DNA of 34,820 nt from positions 1 through 34,820 of the forward strand of contig JAPKMO010000040.1 in NCBI GenBank assembly GCA_026645945.1, in the 5' to 3' direction. The notes beneath the pieces are model-generated. The model was not told where the DNA came from, made no database searches, and was given only the letters and a program-made list of their open reading frames with translations. This stretch comes from Anaerolineae bacterium. GTDB lineage: Bacteria; Chloroflexota; Anaerolineae; Aggregatilineales; Phototrophicaceae. The position numbers and the translations under genes are program-made. Shown here in pieces: positions 8,116-16,275 of the stretch; positions within the stretch are counted from its first letter, which is position 1, and each line of letters begins with the position of its first letter.

Positions 8116-9024
8116 ATGGCACAATTAGAATTCACATTACGGGTGGTCAGCCCAATGTTCCTGAATGGCGCGGATACTCGCCAGCCTGAAATGCGTGCGG
8201 CTTCGGTGCGGGGGCAGCTTCGCTACTGGCTGCGGGCGATTCTTGGCGCACGGACTGATGACTTGAATTGGATTTGGGAACATGAAAGTGCTGTCTTTGG
8301 CTCAACGGGACAGGGTTCAGCGGTAAGTGTGCGGATTTTTGGTACACCTGCGCTAGAAGAATTTCCCATGCTGCCTCATCGTGAAGGTACACAAGCGAAT
8401 GTCTCGAAGGCTAAGGCGATCAAACCAAATCAATCATTCGATTTACAACTCGTCACTCGCCCCGGCGTAAACATACCCTCTGATGTATTTTATGCACTGC
8501 AATTATGGTCTCTATTGGGCGGGCTAGGGAAGCGATCCCGACGGATGATGGGTGCAATAGACATCCGACCCAAAACCACAAATATAGAGTGGTGGTATGA
8601 AAAACCGCAAACACCCGATGCATTCAAAGACACGCTTGTTAAGATTTTGAGTGATGCCGTACATTCGCCCGTTAAAAAACCCGAAATACCACCTTTTCCG
8701 GTGTTGCACCCAAATCATAGTTGGATCATTGTTGGTTCTCCCGCTGACGACCCTAAAGAAGCAAATCAAGAGTTTTTTCGCCAACTTTTACGCAATTCCA
8801 AGTTCAAGCCTAAGCAAGATGTGTTTGGGTATGCAAAAGGTAGCAAAAGACGTGCTTCACCTGTTATTGCACAGGTACGTAAGATCGGGGATGATTACTA
8901 TCCTGTCATCACAGCTTTTCGGTCTCAACCACTTGAAAGAGCCAATTATTCGGATGTACTCCGCGATTTTATGCAGGAAGCTACTACCTATTACAACGGG
9001 ATTCGCGTCTGGGGAGGGTGGTAA
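8116..9024 (+). CDS. cmr1: Type III-B CRISPR RAMP protein Cmr1
   Basis: A 302-residue RAMP (Cas7-type) subunit of the Cmr effector complex, which caps the crRNA 3' side of the backbone. The N-terminus FTLRVVSPMFLNGADTRQ followed by RAASVRGQLRYWLRAILG is the hallmark of Cmr1: a first ferredoxin-like strand, the 'x-x-L/F-x-G-A-D' loop and the helix with R-G-x-L-R-Y-W. A second conserved stretch, ALQLWSLLGGLGKRSRRMMG, is the glycine/arginine-rich segment of RAMPs. Length is at the short end for the family. It is the first gene of the operon; ATG 8116 has AAAGG about 8 bases upstream, and the stop is 3 bases before the next start. Confidence 0.9.
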   Translation: MAQLEFTLRVVSPMFLNGADTRQPEMRAASVRGQLRYWLRAILGARTDDLNWIWEHESAVFGSTGQGSAVSVRIFGTPALEEFPMLPHREGTQANVSKAKAIKPNQSFDLQLVTRPGVNIPSDVFYALQLWSLLGGLGKRSRRMMGAIDIRPKTTNIEWWYEKPQTPDAFKDTLVKILSDAVHSPVKKPEIPPFPVLHPNHSWIIVGSPADDPKEANQEFFRQLLRNSKFKPKQDVFGYAKGSKRRASPVIAQVRKIGDDYYPVITAFRSQPLERANYSDVLRDFMQEATTYYNGIRVWGGW

Positions 9025-9027
9025 AAC

Positions 9028-10539
9028 ATGACACACCTCTTTCTCTTTCAGATTGGTCCCGTGCAGACGTTCATCGCTCAGGCGCGCCGCACACAGGATT
9101 TATTCATTGGCAGTTACTTGTTGAGCGAACTCGCTTCAGCAGGGGTGCTGGCGATCAGCGAACATCCAAGTTTCAAACCAATTTTCCCACTTGTCGAAAA
9201 TCGACAAGTCAAAGGGGGTGCGCCGCATCGGTTTGCTTTCCTATGCGACGATGATCCTTCTCAGATTGCGCAAAAGGTGCATAGCGCGATTGAGAGCCGC
9301 TGGCAAGAGGGATTTGTTCAACCAGTAGGGCAGCTTGTTTGGGATGCCATTGGCGACGGCGAGTGGGTCAAGACATTTGAGCGCCAAGCGACAACCTGGA
9401 TGGAATTTTACTGGGTTGCTGTTCCTTACGATGGTGGAAATCACGGCGACTCTTTCAAAAAGGCAAGTGCGGCGATGGCGCAACGCAAATACGCTCGCAC
9501 TTTCCATGTGCTTGAAGAGCCGGGTTACAAATGCACGCTTACAGGAATGCAATCGGCTTTAGATATCAATTGGAAAAAATTACGAAACAAACTGCATGAC
9601 TCAAGAGGCATTATCTTGCGCGACAATGAGCGATTGGGAACACTGGCGCTCATTAAGCGGTTGGCAGAGCGGGCTAATGCTGTGCAAAGTGATAAAAAGA
9701 TTTACTCGACAACTCATATCGCCAAAGATGACCCTGATGCTACCGAGGACCCTGTTGGCGGTAAAGATGTTACAGGCTACCTCGCTGTACTGCACATGGA
9801 TGGCGATCAGATGGGTAAGCGTTTGGGAGAATTGGGAAACGACCAAAAACACGGTTATGAAAAGCATCAGGAATTTTCAGGACAATTAGCCAATTTCGCC
9901 GCAAACGAAGTTCAGCGAATTGTGATTGAACATGGCGGCAAAACGGGAGTGCTGGTTTATTCCGGCGGCGACGATGTGCTGGCGCTACTGCCTCTGCGTT
10001 CTGCGCTGCGTTGTGCCGATGAACTTCGTAAGCTGTTTCAGCAAATGACTGGCTGTACTGCAAGTGCTGGTATTGCCATCACTCCGGCAAATTTGCCACT
10101 GGATCGAGCGTTAGAACTAGCACGAGAAGCGGAAGAAGCCGCAAAGGAAAGATATGGGCGAAATGCCGTAGTTATCCTTGAAGCACACGGAAGTGGACAA
10201 ACGCGTGAGGCAGGCGGCAAATGGACAATCATTGATTTTATTGTCCAACTGCAAGTGTTGTTTGAGGAGGGCGCGCTTTCAGGAAAATTGGGATATGACC
10301 TTCTGGCATTAGACCACGATTTATATGGCGACCATCTGAAAACTGCTCGCAAGTCTGAAGTTCACCGCATCGCCAAACGTCGTACCGCTGAAGGGGTGTC
10401 TTATGAAAAGAAGACTGAGCCGCTCATCAATAATATGATCAACCTAGTTGAAGAAGATAAGGCTGTTCCTACCTGGTCGGATATGGCGAACTGGGTTATT
10501 TTGGCGCGCTTCTTGGCACAGGGAGCGAAGCAGCAATGA
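9028..10539 (+). CDS. cmr2: Cas10/Cmr2, HD-less cyclic oligoadenylate synthetase subunit
   Basis: A 503-residue Cas10, the signalling subunit of the Cmr complex. The N-terminus FQIGPVQTFIAQARRTQDLF is the conserved Cmr2 opening. The first palm motif is MDGDQMG at 257-263 and the second is YSGGDDVLAL with GGDD at 313-316, intact, so synthesis of cyclic oligoadenylates from ATP is expected once target RNA binds. No HD phosphohydrolase domain precedes the palm domains, and the protein is far shorter than HD-containing Cmr2, so single-stranded DNA cutting by Cas10 is not expected. Only one Cys (GYKCTLTG) remains where many relatives have a zinc-binding set. The stop overlaps the cmr3 start as ATGA. 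Strong GGAGG ribosome site. Confidence 0.95.
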   Translation: MTHLFLFQIGPVQTFIAQARRTQDLFIGSYLLSELASAGVLAISEHPSFKPIFPLVENRQVKGGAPHRFAFLCDDDPSQIAQKVHSAIESRWQEGFVQPVGQLVWDAIGDGEWVKTFERQATTWMEFYWVAVPYDGGNHGDSFKKASAAMAQRKYARTFHVLEEPGYKCTLTGMQSALDINWKKLRNKLHDSRGIILRDNERLGTLALIKRLAERANAVQSDKKIYSTTHIAKDDPDATEDPVGGKDVTGYLAVLHMDGDQMGKRLGELGNDQKHGYEKHQEFSGQLANFAANEVQRIVIEHGGKTGVLVYSGGDDVLALLPLRSALRCADELRKLFQQMTGCTASAGIAITPANLPLDRALELAREAEEAAKERYGRNAVVILEAHGSGQTREAGGKWTIIDFIVQLQVLFEEGALSGKLGYDLLALDHDLYGDHLKTARKSEVHRIAKRRTAEGVSYEKKTEPLINNMINLVEEDKAVPTWSDMANWVILARFLAQGAKQQ

Positions 10540-11645
10540 ACGGACAATGGGTGTTTATTGAGCCGATGGATGTTTGGCTGTTTCGAGACAACAAGCCCTT
10601 CACGGCGCAGCAAAATTTCGTGGCGCGCGGACAATTCCCTCCTACGCCAATGACGATGCAAGGGGTTATCCGCACGCACTATTTGGAAACCCAACTTCAG
10701 CGCGACGGACGCACATGGGAGGATTACAGGCGCGGGAATGTTAGCGAGACGATCATTCAACGAGTAGGACTGCCCCAAATTGGAGGGCGTCCTGCCATAT
10801 TCGGTAATTTACGGATAACGGGTCCGTTTGTGGCGCATACCAATGTTCAAGGGCAAGTTCAGCGGCTAATCAAAGCACCGCTTGACTTACTTTACAATCA
10901 AGAAAGCGCTGCCTATAAGTTGCTTTCCCCCGCGCCCACATCCGGTTTTGAAACCAACGTTCCATTCGACGACTGGCGACCTCTGACTGGGGGTGGGGAG
11001 GGCTTCAAAGAGGCAAATGGCTGGTTAACCGAGACACAGTTCCAACAGTACCTTGATGGCGAAACGATAAATTTCGGCAGTCTAACGGACGAAGATGACA
11101 TTTTCAAGATTGAAGATCGTGTTGGGCTGGCGTTGGACTATGGACGACGCGCCAATGCGGAGAGCATGTTTTACCACGCACAGTTTACTCGTATCTGTGA
11201 TGGCGTTGGGTTGCTTATTCATGTCAATCTTGACATCTTCGAGAACGAGACAGGTCATGTCAATATCGGCGGCGAGTCGCGCTCAGGCTACTACCGTCTT
11301 GTTGAATCTCCTCAAACGCTTGTCCAACAAGAGAGTGGACGCATCCGCATTATTCTTCTCACCCCGGCTTATTTTACAAACGGTTGGCAACCTGACAACG
11401 GCGATTGGTCGCCCTGGGTCGGCAATGGCAGGCTCGTTTCGGTTGTGATTGGCAAGCCGCATTTAATCAGTGGTTGGGATGTCGCGCATAATCGCCCGAA
11501 ACCGCTGCGCCATTATGTTCCGGCGGGGAGTGTCTTTTTCTTTGAGGATGCTGAAGTAACGGGTATCCCCTTTACTGAATCCCCACATGACTCGCCTGAT
11601 CACGGCGCAATGGGATTCGGCACATTTGCAGTTGGTGTCTGGTAA
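10536..11645 (+). CDS. cmr3: Type III-B CRISPR protein Cmr3
   Basis: A 369-residue RAMP (Cas5-type) that, with Cas10, holds the 5' handle of the crRNA. The N-terminus is diagnostic: WVFIEPMDVWLFRDNKPF, then FPPTPMTMQGVIRTHYL, matching the Cmr3 pattern of 'P-x-D-x-x-x-F-R-D-x-x-P-F' and 'F-P-P-x-P'. The C-terminus has HYVPAGSVFFFEDAE, the usual glycine-bearing final strand, and ends with GFGTFAVGVW. Length is normal. It overlaps cas10 by 4 bases and precedes cmr4 by 15 bases with AAAGGAAG as ribosome site. Confidence 0.93.
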   Translation: MNGQWVFIEPMDVWLFRDNKPFTAQQNFVARGQFPPTPMTMQGVIRTHYLETQLQRDGRTWEDYRRGNVSETIIQRVGLPQIGGRPAIFGNLRITGPFVAHTNVQGQVQRLIKAPLDLLYNQESAAYKLLSPAPTSGFETNVPFDDWRPLTGGGEGFKEANGWLTETQFQQYLDGETINFGSLTDEDDIFKIEDRVGLALDYGRRANAESMFYHAQFTRICDGVGLLIHVNLDIFENETGHVNIGGESRSGYYRLVESPQTLVQQESGRIRIILLTPAYFTNGWQPDNGDWSPWVGNGRLVSVVIGKPHLISGWDVAHNRPKPLRHYVPAGSVFFFEDAEVTGIPFTESPHDSPDHGAMGFGTFAVGVW

Positions 11646-11660
11646 CGCGAAAGGAAGATT

Positions 11661-12539
11661 ATGATTTCAACATCGCTTTTCATTTATACGGAAACATCGC
11701 TTCATGCCGGAGTGGGCAGTACCGTATCTGTCGTAGATTTGCCCATCCAGCGCGAACGGACGACACAGTTTCCTATCGTTCAGGGCAGTGGTATTAAAGG
11801 CGCGCTCCGCAGCCAAGTTGCCGATGCTGAGAATAAACAATCAGAGGTTGAAGCCGTTTTCGGCGCAGACACGAAAAGTGACAATAAATTTGCTGGTGCT
11901 GTCTCTGTTGGTGATGCGCGCATTGTCTTATTCCCGGTTCGCTCACTGGCAGGAGTGTTCGCTTATATCACCTGTCCAGCGGTGCTGGCACGCATTGGGC
12001 GTGATGTCTCTACTTTTCCTCGTCAGGTGTTGGAGGTAGGTATAGAGTATGCTCTGGTTAGTAGCAAAACGACGATTGCCGCATCGAATCGTGTCGTATT
12101 AGAAGAGTTCAGCTTCGCTGCCCAACCAAACCAAGCGGTTGACCAAATTGCCAATTGGTTCGCGGATAACGCACTGCCACAGACCGATGAATACAATTAT
12201 TGGCGCGAGAAGCTCCGAAAAAGTCTCGTGGTTCTTCATGACGATGCGTTCCGTGATTTTGCCCAGAACAGCACTGAGATTGTTACCCGTGTGCGGCTGG
12301 ATAGTGCGAAGAAAACGGTTATCGACGGGGCTTTATGGACGCAAGAAATGCTTCCTTCCGACACGCTCTTGATAAGCACTATCATTGCCCGTTCGACACG
12401 CGACGGTGGACAGACTGCGCCCGAAGCGGTTGTTGGTTGGCTCCAAGACGTGAATAACATCCCGGCGCGCATTCAACTCGGTGGTGATGAAACAACCGGA
12501 CAGGGCATGGTCGCCTTGCGCTGGTATGGAGGGGTATAA
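11661..12539 (+). CDS. cmr4: Type III-B CRISPR backbone RNase Cmr4
   Basis: A 292-residue Cas7 backbone subunit present in several copies per complex; it cuts bound target RNA at 6-nt steps. The start FIYTETSLHAGVGSTVSVVD followed by LPIQRERTTQFP is the family signature. Asp26 falls at the same position as the catalytic Asp26 of Pyrococcus furiosus Cmr4, so RNA cleavage should be retained. GSGIKGALRSQ is the crRNA-contacting glycine loop, and VGDARIVLFPVRSL is the next conserved block. The C-terminus has QLGGDETTGQGMV, the usual G-rich RAMP loop. The stop is 2 bases from cmr5. Confidence 0.95.
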   Translation: MISTSLFIYTETSLHAGVGSTVSVVDLPIQRERTTQFPIVQGSGIKGALRSQVADAENKQSEVEAVFGADTKSDNKFAGAVSVGDARIVLFPVRSLAGVFAYITCPAVLARIGRDVSTFPRQVLEVGIEYALVSSKTTIAASNRVVLEEFSFAAQPNQAVDQIANWFADNALPQTDEYNYWREKLRKSLVVLHDDAFRDFAQNSTEIVTRVRLDSAKKTVIDGALWTQEMLPSDTLLISTIIARSTRDGGQTAPEAVVGWLQDVNNIPARIQLGGDETTGQGMVALRWYGGV

Positions 12540-12541
12540 CC

Positions 12542-12937
12542 ATGACACAGCCTACTCAACAACAAACTCTACAGCAAAAACGTGCCGCCCATGCGTGGGG
12601 TTGTATCGAGCAAGTTCCGGCAAAAATTCAGAAGAAATATGGCTCACTCGTTCGCGGTCTACCTGCCCTTGTTCAGTCTGATGGACTGGGACAGACGCTT
12701 GCTTTTCTGAAAGCGAAAGGTGGCGGAAAACCCGATAAAGAACACACGGTTGCCTACAATCATATCGCCCAGTGGGTAAGTCAAGAATTAGGCGCACAGG
12801 GCGACCTGCTCAAATGGCTGCTCGAACGGTCAACCACCGAATATCGCCGTGCCACCGCCGAAACGCTGGCATACCTCAGTTGGCTGAAACGCTTCGCTGA
12901 GGCGAAGGGCTGGCAGGACGAGAATGGGGGTAGTTAA
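12542..12937 (+). CDS. cmr5: Type III-B CRISPR small subunit Cmr5
   Basis: A 131-residue mostly helical protein, the Cas11-type small subunit that lines the target-strand groove of the complex. The helix QQKRAAHAWGCIEQV followed by KYGSLVRGLPALVQSDGLGQ and LAFL is the recognisable Cmr5 pattern, as is EYRRATAETLAYLSWLKRFA near the end. Position between cmr4 and cmr6 (2-base gaps on both sides) is standard. Length is typical of the family. Confidence 0.93.
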   Translation: MTQPTQQQTLQQKRAAHAWGCIEQVPAKIQKKYGSLVRGLPALVQSDGLGQTLAFLKAKGGGKPDKEHTVAYNHIAQWVSQELGAQGDLLKWLLERSTTEYRRATAETLAYLSWLKRFAEAKGWQDENGGS

Positions 12938-12939
12938 AG

Positions 12940-13857
12940 ATGGCCTACGGGAAATATGTAGTTCCCGATGATACTGCGCGAATTGCCAGCAGGCATGTTA
13001 AAGCGTGCCAGAATTTCGCACTCACTTTAGAACGATATGCGCCACAAGAAGCAATCGAAGAAACTGACCGCTTGAATGATCGGGAACGTTCTATTGGCAA
13101 AGAACGTAACTTTTGGTTGCAAGATATTTGTCATGACTTTATGCCTGATTCTGATCTCGTTGCCAGCACCTACAAGCGTTGGCTGGCGATGACTGAAGGC
13201 GCGGCGCGCTTCACAATGGTCAGCCGCAGTCGGATGATCGTTGGGTTGGGCGGTAAGGGCGCATTGGAGTTTGGGATTACACTACATCCTGTGACGGGGC
13301 TGCCTTATATCCCCGGTAGTGCGCTCAAGGGGCTGTGCCGAAACTATGCATTGTACTACATTGCTGAACAGTCAGGGATTTCGCTCGATCCAGCCCAGGT
13401 AAAAAACACGTCAGAAGTCGCCAACCAGCTTGATGAGCAGCTTACAGGCATCAAGGATTATAGACTAAAGGTTCATCCTGGATATGCAGCCCTGTACCGC
13501 AATTTATTTGGCACACATGAGGAAGCAGGGCAATGCGTGTTCTACGATGCAGTCATCCAGGATGTTCGTCCAAATATACCGCTGTTCGCCGTTGAAGTCA
13601 TGACTCCCCACTTCCGCAAATATTATGAGTCGGGCGGAAAAGATGCGCCCCATGATGCTGATGACCCCAATCCAATAACATATATTGCTGTGAATGCGGG
13701 AATCGCCTTTGCATTTGCAATTGGCAAACGACATAGTTTAGCTACATCGCAAATTCGTGATGCACGCGATTTACTGCGTCAAGCGTTAAGTGAAATGGGA
13801 ATAGGCGCAAAAACAGCAGCAGGATACGGCGTATTTACTCCATTGAAGGCAAAATAA
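12940..13857 (+). CDS. cmr6: Type III-B CRISPR RAMP protein Cmr6
   Basis: A 305-residue RAMP that closes the 3' end of the Cmr4 filament together with Cmr1. Residues 101-132 hold the Cmr6 core: VGLGGKGALEFG, then LHPVTGLPYIPGSALKGLCR, and the C-terminal glycine loop is GIGAKTAAGYGVF. The N-terminal ~85 residues are helical and charged, as in other Cmr6 proteins. The gene overlaps the next start as TAATG, which implies coupled translation with the CARF-HTH protein. Confidence 0.93.
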   Translation: MAYGKYVVPDDTARIASRHVKACQNFALTLERYAPQEAIEETDRLNDRERSIGKERNFWLQDICHDFMPDSDLVASTYKRWLAMTEGAARFTMVSRSRMIVGLGGKGALEFGITLHPVTGLPYIPGSALKGLCRNYALYYIAEQSGISLDPAQVKNTSEVANQLDEQLTGIKDYRLKVHPGYAALYRNLFGTHEEAGQCVFYDAVIQDVRPNIPLFAVEVMTPHFRKYYESGGKDAPHDADDPNPITYIAVNAGIAFAFAIGKRHSLATSQIRDARDLLRQALSEMGIGAKTAAGYGVFTPLKAK

Positions 13858-14660
13858 TGTCCGCCGTCTACATCGCTACACTGGGGCAGCGTCCTGAAGC
13901 GATCACCGTTGCTTTTGACCGCCTGCATGAGCAGTATCATTATGAAGCAATAGGTATCCTGCATACTGAGCCGAACGTATCCGGCATTGCTCAGGCGTAC
14001 ACTGACCTTCGCGCAGTTTGTAGACGTGATTATCCGAATATACCTGCCCATTTTCATGAGGTTGTCTTTGAGGATGGCGCACCGTTAATTGACATCGAGA
14101 ATCAGCAGTCGGCAGAGGCGTACTATCGCGGTGTGTCGCAAGTTCTTTATGGCTACAAACGTGATGGATGGCGCATTCACCTCATGATTGCGGGTGGACG
14201 CAAAGCGATGAGTATTTACGCCATGCTCGCCGCCAGCATTATCTTTGACCCGCCACACGATTGCGTTTGGACAGTTTTATCACCAGAGACAATGTTGGCA
14301 GATGCGGGGCAGTTCCACATTCCGCCGGGGCTGCGCCAGCAGGTACAGTTGGTTGAACTGCCGCTTCGCCCAGCGCGAGTCGCACCGGGGACAAACATTG
14401 AGGCGCTGCTGGAACGTCCAATTAGCCGACGTGATGCATTCCTTGCAAAGCTCACGCCTGCGGAACGCGAACTGGTGGATTTACTCCGACGTCATCCTTA
14501 TGCCTCCAATAAGCAGCTTGGACAGCTTGGGCGTAAATCAGGCAAGACAGTAGAAAATCAATTAGGTGCGATTTACGCCAAAATGATTGGCTTTCTCGAT
14601 TTCGGCGAGAAGCTCACTGACAAGCGACAAGCTCTGTTAGATATTTTGAGAGGGGAGTGA
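13857..14660 (+). CDS. CARF-HTH protein of the Cas_NE0113/Csx14-like group
   Basis: A 267-residue protein with an N-terminal CARF-type sensor domain (about 1-170) and a C-terminal helix-turn-helix (about 198-262). The CARF domain shows the opening strand VYIATLGQRPEAIT, a second strand AIGILHTEP and the ligand-site motif MIAGGRKAMS (GGRK at 113-116), which matches the Cas_NE0113/Csx14 pattern as I remember it. The C-terminus (LTPAERELVDLLRRHP ... LGRKSGKTVENQLGAIYAK) looks like a LuxR/sigma-4-type DNA-binding fold, with no nuclease motif. Inference: binding of cyclic oligoadenylate controls DNA binding, perhaps at the repeats upstream of cmr1. It overlaps cmr6 by 1 base and the next gene follows after 1 base. 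Confidence 0.75.
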   Translation: MSAVYIATLGQRPEAITVAFDRLHEQYHYEAIGILHTEPNVSGIAQAYTDLRAVCRRDYPNIPAHFHEVVFEDGAPLIDIENQQSAEAYYRGVSQVLYGYKRDGWRIHLMIAGGRKAMSIYAMLAASIIFDPPHDCVWTVLSPETMLADAGQFHIPPGLRQQVQLVELPLRPARVAPGTNIEALLERPISRRDAFLAKLTPAERELVDLLRRHPYASNKQLGQLGRKSGKTVENQLGAIYAKMIGFLDFGEKLTDKRQALLDILRGE

Positions 14661-14661
14661 A

Positions 14662-15855
14662 ATGCCCATTTCTATTATTTCAACAACTGGAACAAGTGTA
14701 TTTTCGCAAGCAAGCAAATCGATTCAAGAGGAATGGCAGACATTTAACAAGAGAACGAATGTTAACTTACAAAGCATTCGGCGAGAAACCCGCAATTTTG
14801 ATGGCTACGATCTCTATCATCGCACATTACAGTATCTACGCGGCGAAAGTGGCTCTAAAGATGCTGTTACTGCCATTCGCAGAGCAAGCGCCGAACTCAA
14901 CAGCTTATCTCATATTTTAGCCAGAACTGAACGCCATCGCAGTGATCAACTCCATTTCTTGGCTTCTGACACCCCTGATGGTGTACTTGCTGCACGGGTT
15001 GTAGCAGATTTTGCAAAAGAGTATTTTGGTGTCGAAACATCAGTTGTGCATCTCATTGACGGATTGCAGGTGTCCGATGGTCGCAAGTTTCAGTTAGATG
15101 GCATTCGTGTCTTGATTGCAACGATTTATGAGGTTCTTATGAAAGCGCCTGCTGGTACATATACACGGGTAATTAATCCTACAGGCGGTTTTAAAGGAGT
15201 TGTACCGTATCTAACTTTGATTGGTATGATCGAAACCGATATTGAAATTAGTTACATCTATGAACGCTCAAGCGAATTAATTACGCTTGGACGTATCCCG
15301 CTGCAATTTGATTTTGAAATCTTGAAATCTGCTTACAATGCTTTAAAGAAATGCTCGGAAGATTTCGTATCCGATTCTGCCCTGAAATCCTTGCTTGGAC
15401 TCGAACCTGATAGTAGTTTATCAATACATCCGGCATGGTCTCTTTTTGATCAAACTGAGCAGGATGGACAAATATATTTTAGTGTCAACGGTCTGGGGTT
15501 GATTGTACTGGAACATTTCGCTGTATTAGATAAGATAAAAGTCTATCTATCGAGGCAGGCAGCAGAGCGGTTCGACGGTTTAGACCAAACACAGCAGAAG
15601 AAATTTGCGAGCTATTTTGACAAGCTACGTGAACCAGGTTGGATTGAGCAAAAACGCCATGATGAATATCAGAATCCCGGCGGTGCTATTGCTATCAAGC
15701 CCGGCAATGTAGACGAACGACTTTTCATCTATAAACTGGATGAGGGTGCGATCTTGGTAGCGGAGCTAGCGTTTCATCAGACCAATGGCGGCTATGATCG
15801 TGTGCCTAAGCGACGTGCAGATTACGATACTTATCGCACATGGGAAGCTAAATAA
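14662..15855 (+). CDS. CARF protein with RelE-like C-terminal domain (Cami1-like effector)
   Basis: A 397-residue protein. The N-terminal half is a CARF domain of the Cas_APE2256 type: SIISTTGTSVF at the start, HFLASDTPDG, and NPTGGFKGVVPYLTLIGM (172-189) forming the expected cyclic oligoadenylate pocket, followed by ISYIYERSSELITL and IPLQFD. The last ~115 residues (from about 283) read as a RelE-fold toxin: VYLSRQAAERFDGLDQ, then ERLFIYKLDEGAILVAELAF and YDRVPKRR, which line up by eye with the C-terminal strands and basic residues of RelE. This architecture matches described CARF-RelE mRNA interferases (Cami1), which cut mRNA in the ribosome upon signalling. The RelE call is my alignment by eye, not a search. 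Overlaps csx15 by TAATG. Confidence 0.7.
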   Translation: MPISIISTTGTSVFSQASKSIQEEWQTFNKRTNVNLQSIRRETRNFDGYDLYHRTLQYLRGESGSKDAVTAIRRASAELNSLSHILARTERHRSDQLHFLASDTPDGVLAARVVADFAKEYFGVETSVVHLIDGLQVSDGRKFQLDGIRVLIATIYEVLMKAPAGTYTRVINPTGGFKGVVPYLTLIGMIETDIEISYIYERSSELITLGRIPLQFDFEILKSAYNALKKCSEDFVSDSALKSLLGLEPDSSLSIHPAWSLFDQTEQDGQIYFSVNGLGLIVLEHFAVLDKIKVYLSRQAAERFDGLDQTQQKKFASYFDKLREPGWIEQKRHDEYQNPGGAIAIKPGNVDERLFIYKLDEGAILVAELAFHQTNGGYDRVPKRRADYDTYRTWEAK

Positions 15856-16235
15856 TGCACATTCTTAACTTCGCTCACCCATTGACTTCCCGCCAAGTTG
15901 ACCAGATCTCTGCGCTGGTAGGCAGCGTGCCAGAACAGGTGCAAGATGTGCGTGTGCAGTTTGAACTAGAGCAGCCCTTCAGCCAGCAAGTTATCCGCCT
16001 TTTGGATGATCTGGGTATCTCGGCGCAGCAGTGGCAAACAGGCGGTTGGTTGATTGTGCTGCCATCCCTCAATTATGGTGCGGCGGTACTGTTAGCAGAG
16101 CTACACGGACGCATGGGGCATTTTCCGGCAATACTACGCTTACGTCCAATCGCCGGGGCGCTGGTTACTGAGTACGATGTTGCGGAAATCATTAATCTGG
16201 AAGCTATTCGCGCTGAGGCGAGAACTCGGAGGTAA
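15855..16235 (+). CDS. csx15: CRISPR-associated protein Csx15
   Basis: A 126-residue single-domain protein. ILNFAHPLTSRQVDQI at the start and LIVLPSLNYGAAVLLAELHG followed by RMGHFPAILRLRP are the conserved blocks of Csx15. Csx15 is one of several small type III accessory proteins with a CARF-like fold; it has been proposed to bind or break down cyclic oligoadenylates. Being translationally coupled (TAATG) to the CARF-RelE effector fits an off-switch role, but catalysis cannot be judged from sequence. It is the last gene of the operon; no obvious intrinsic terminator follows before the IS relic. Confidence 0.75.
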   Translation: MHILNFAHPLTSRQVDQISALVGSVPEQVQDVRVQFELEQPFSQQVIRLLDDLGISAQQWQTGGWLIVLPSLNYGAAVLLAELHGRMGHFPAILRLRPIAGALVTEYDVAEIINLEAIRAEARTRR

Positions 16236-16275
16236 TTCCACTTTGAAGTATTGATTTGTAAAAGACAAGATTTCA

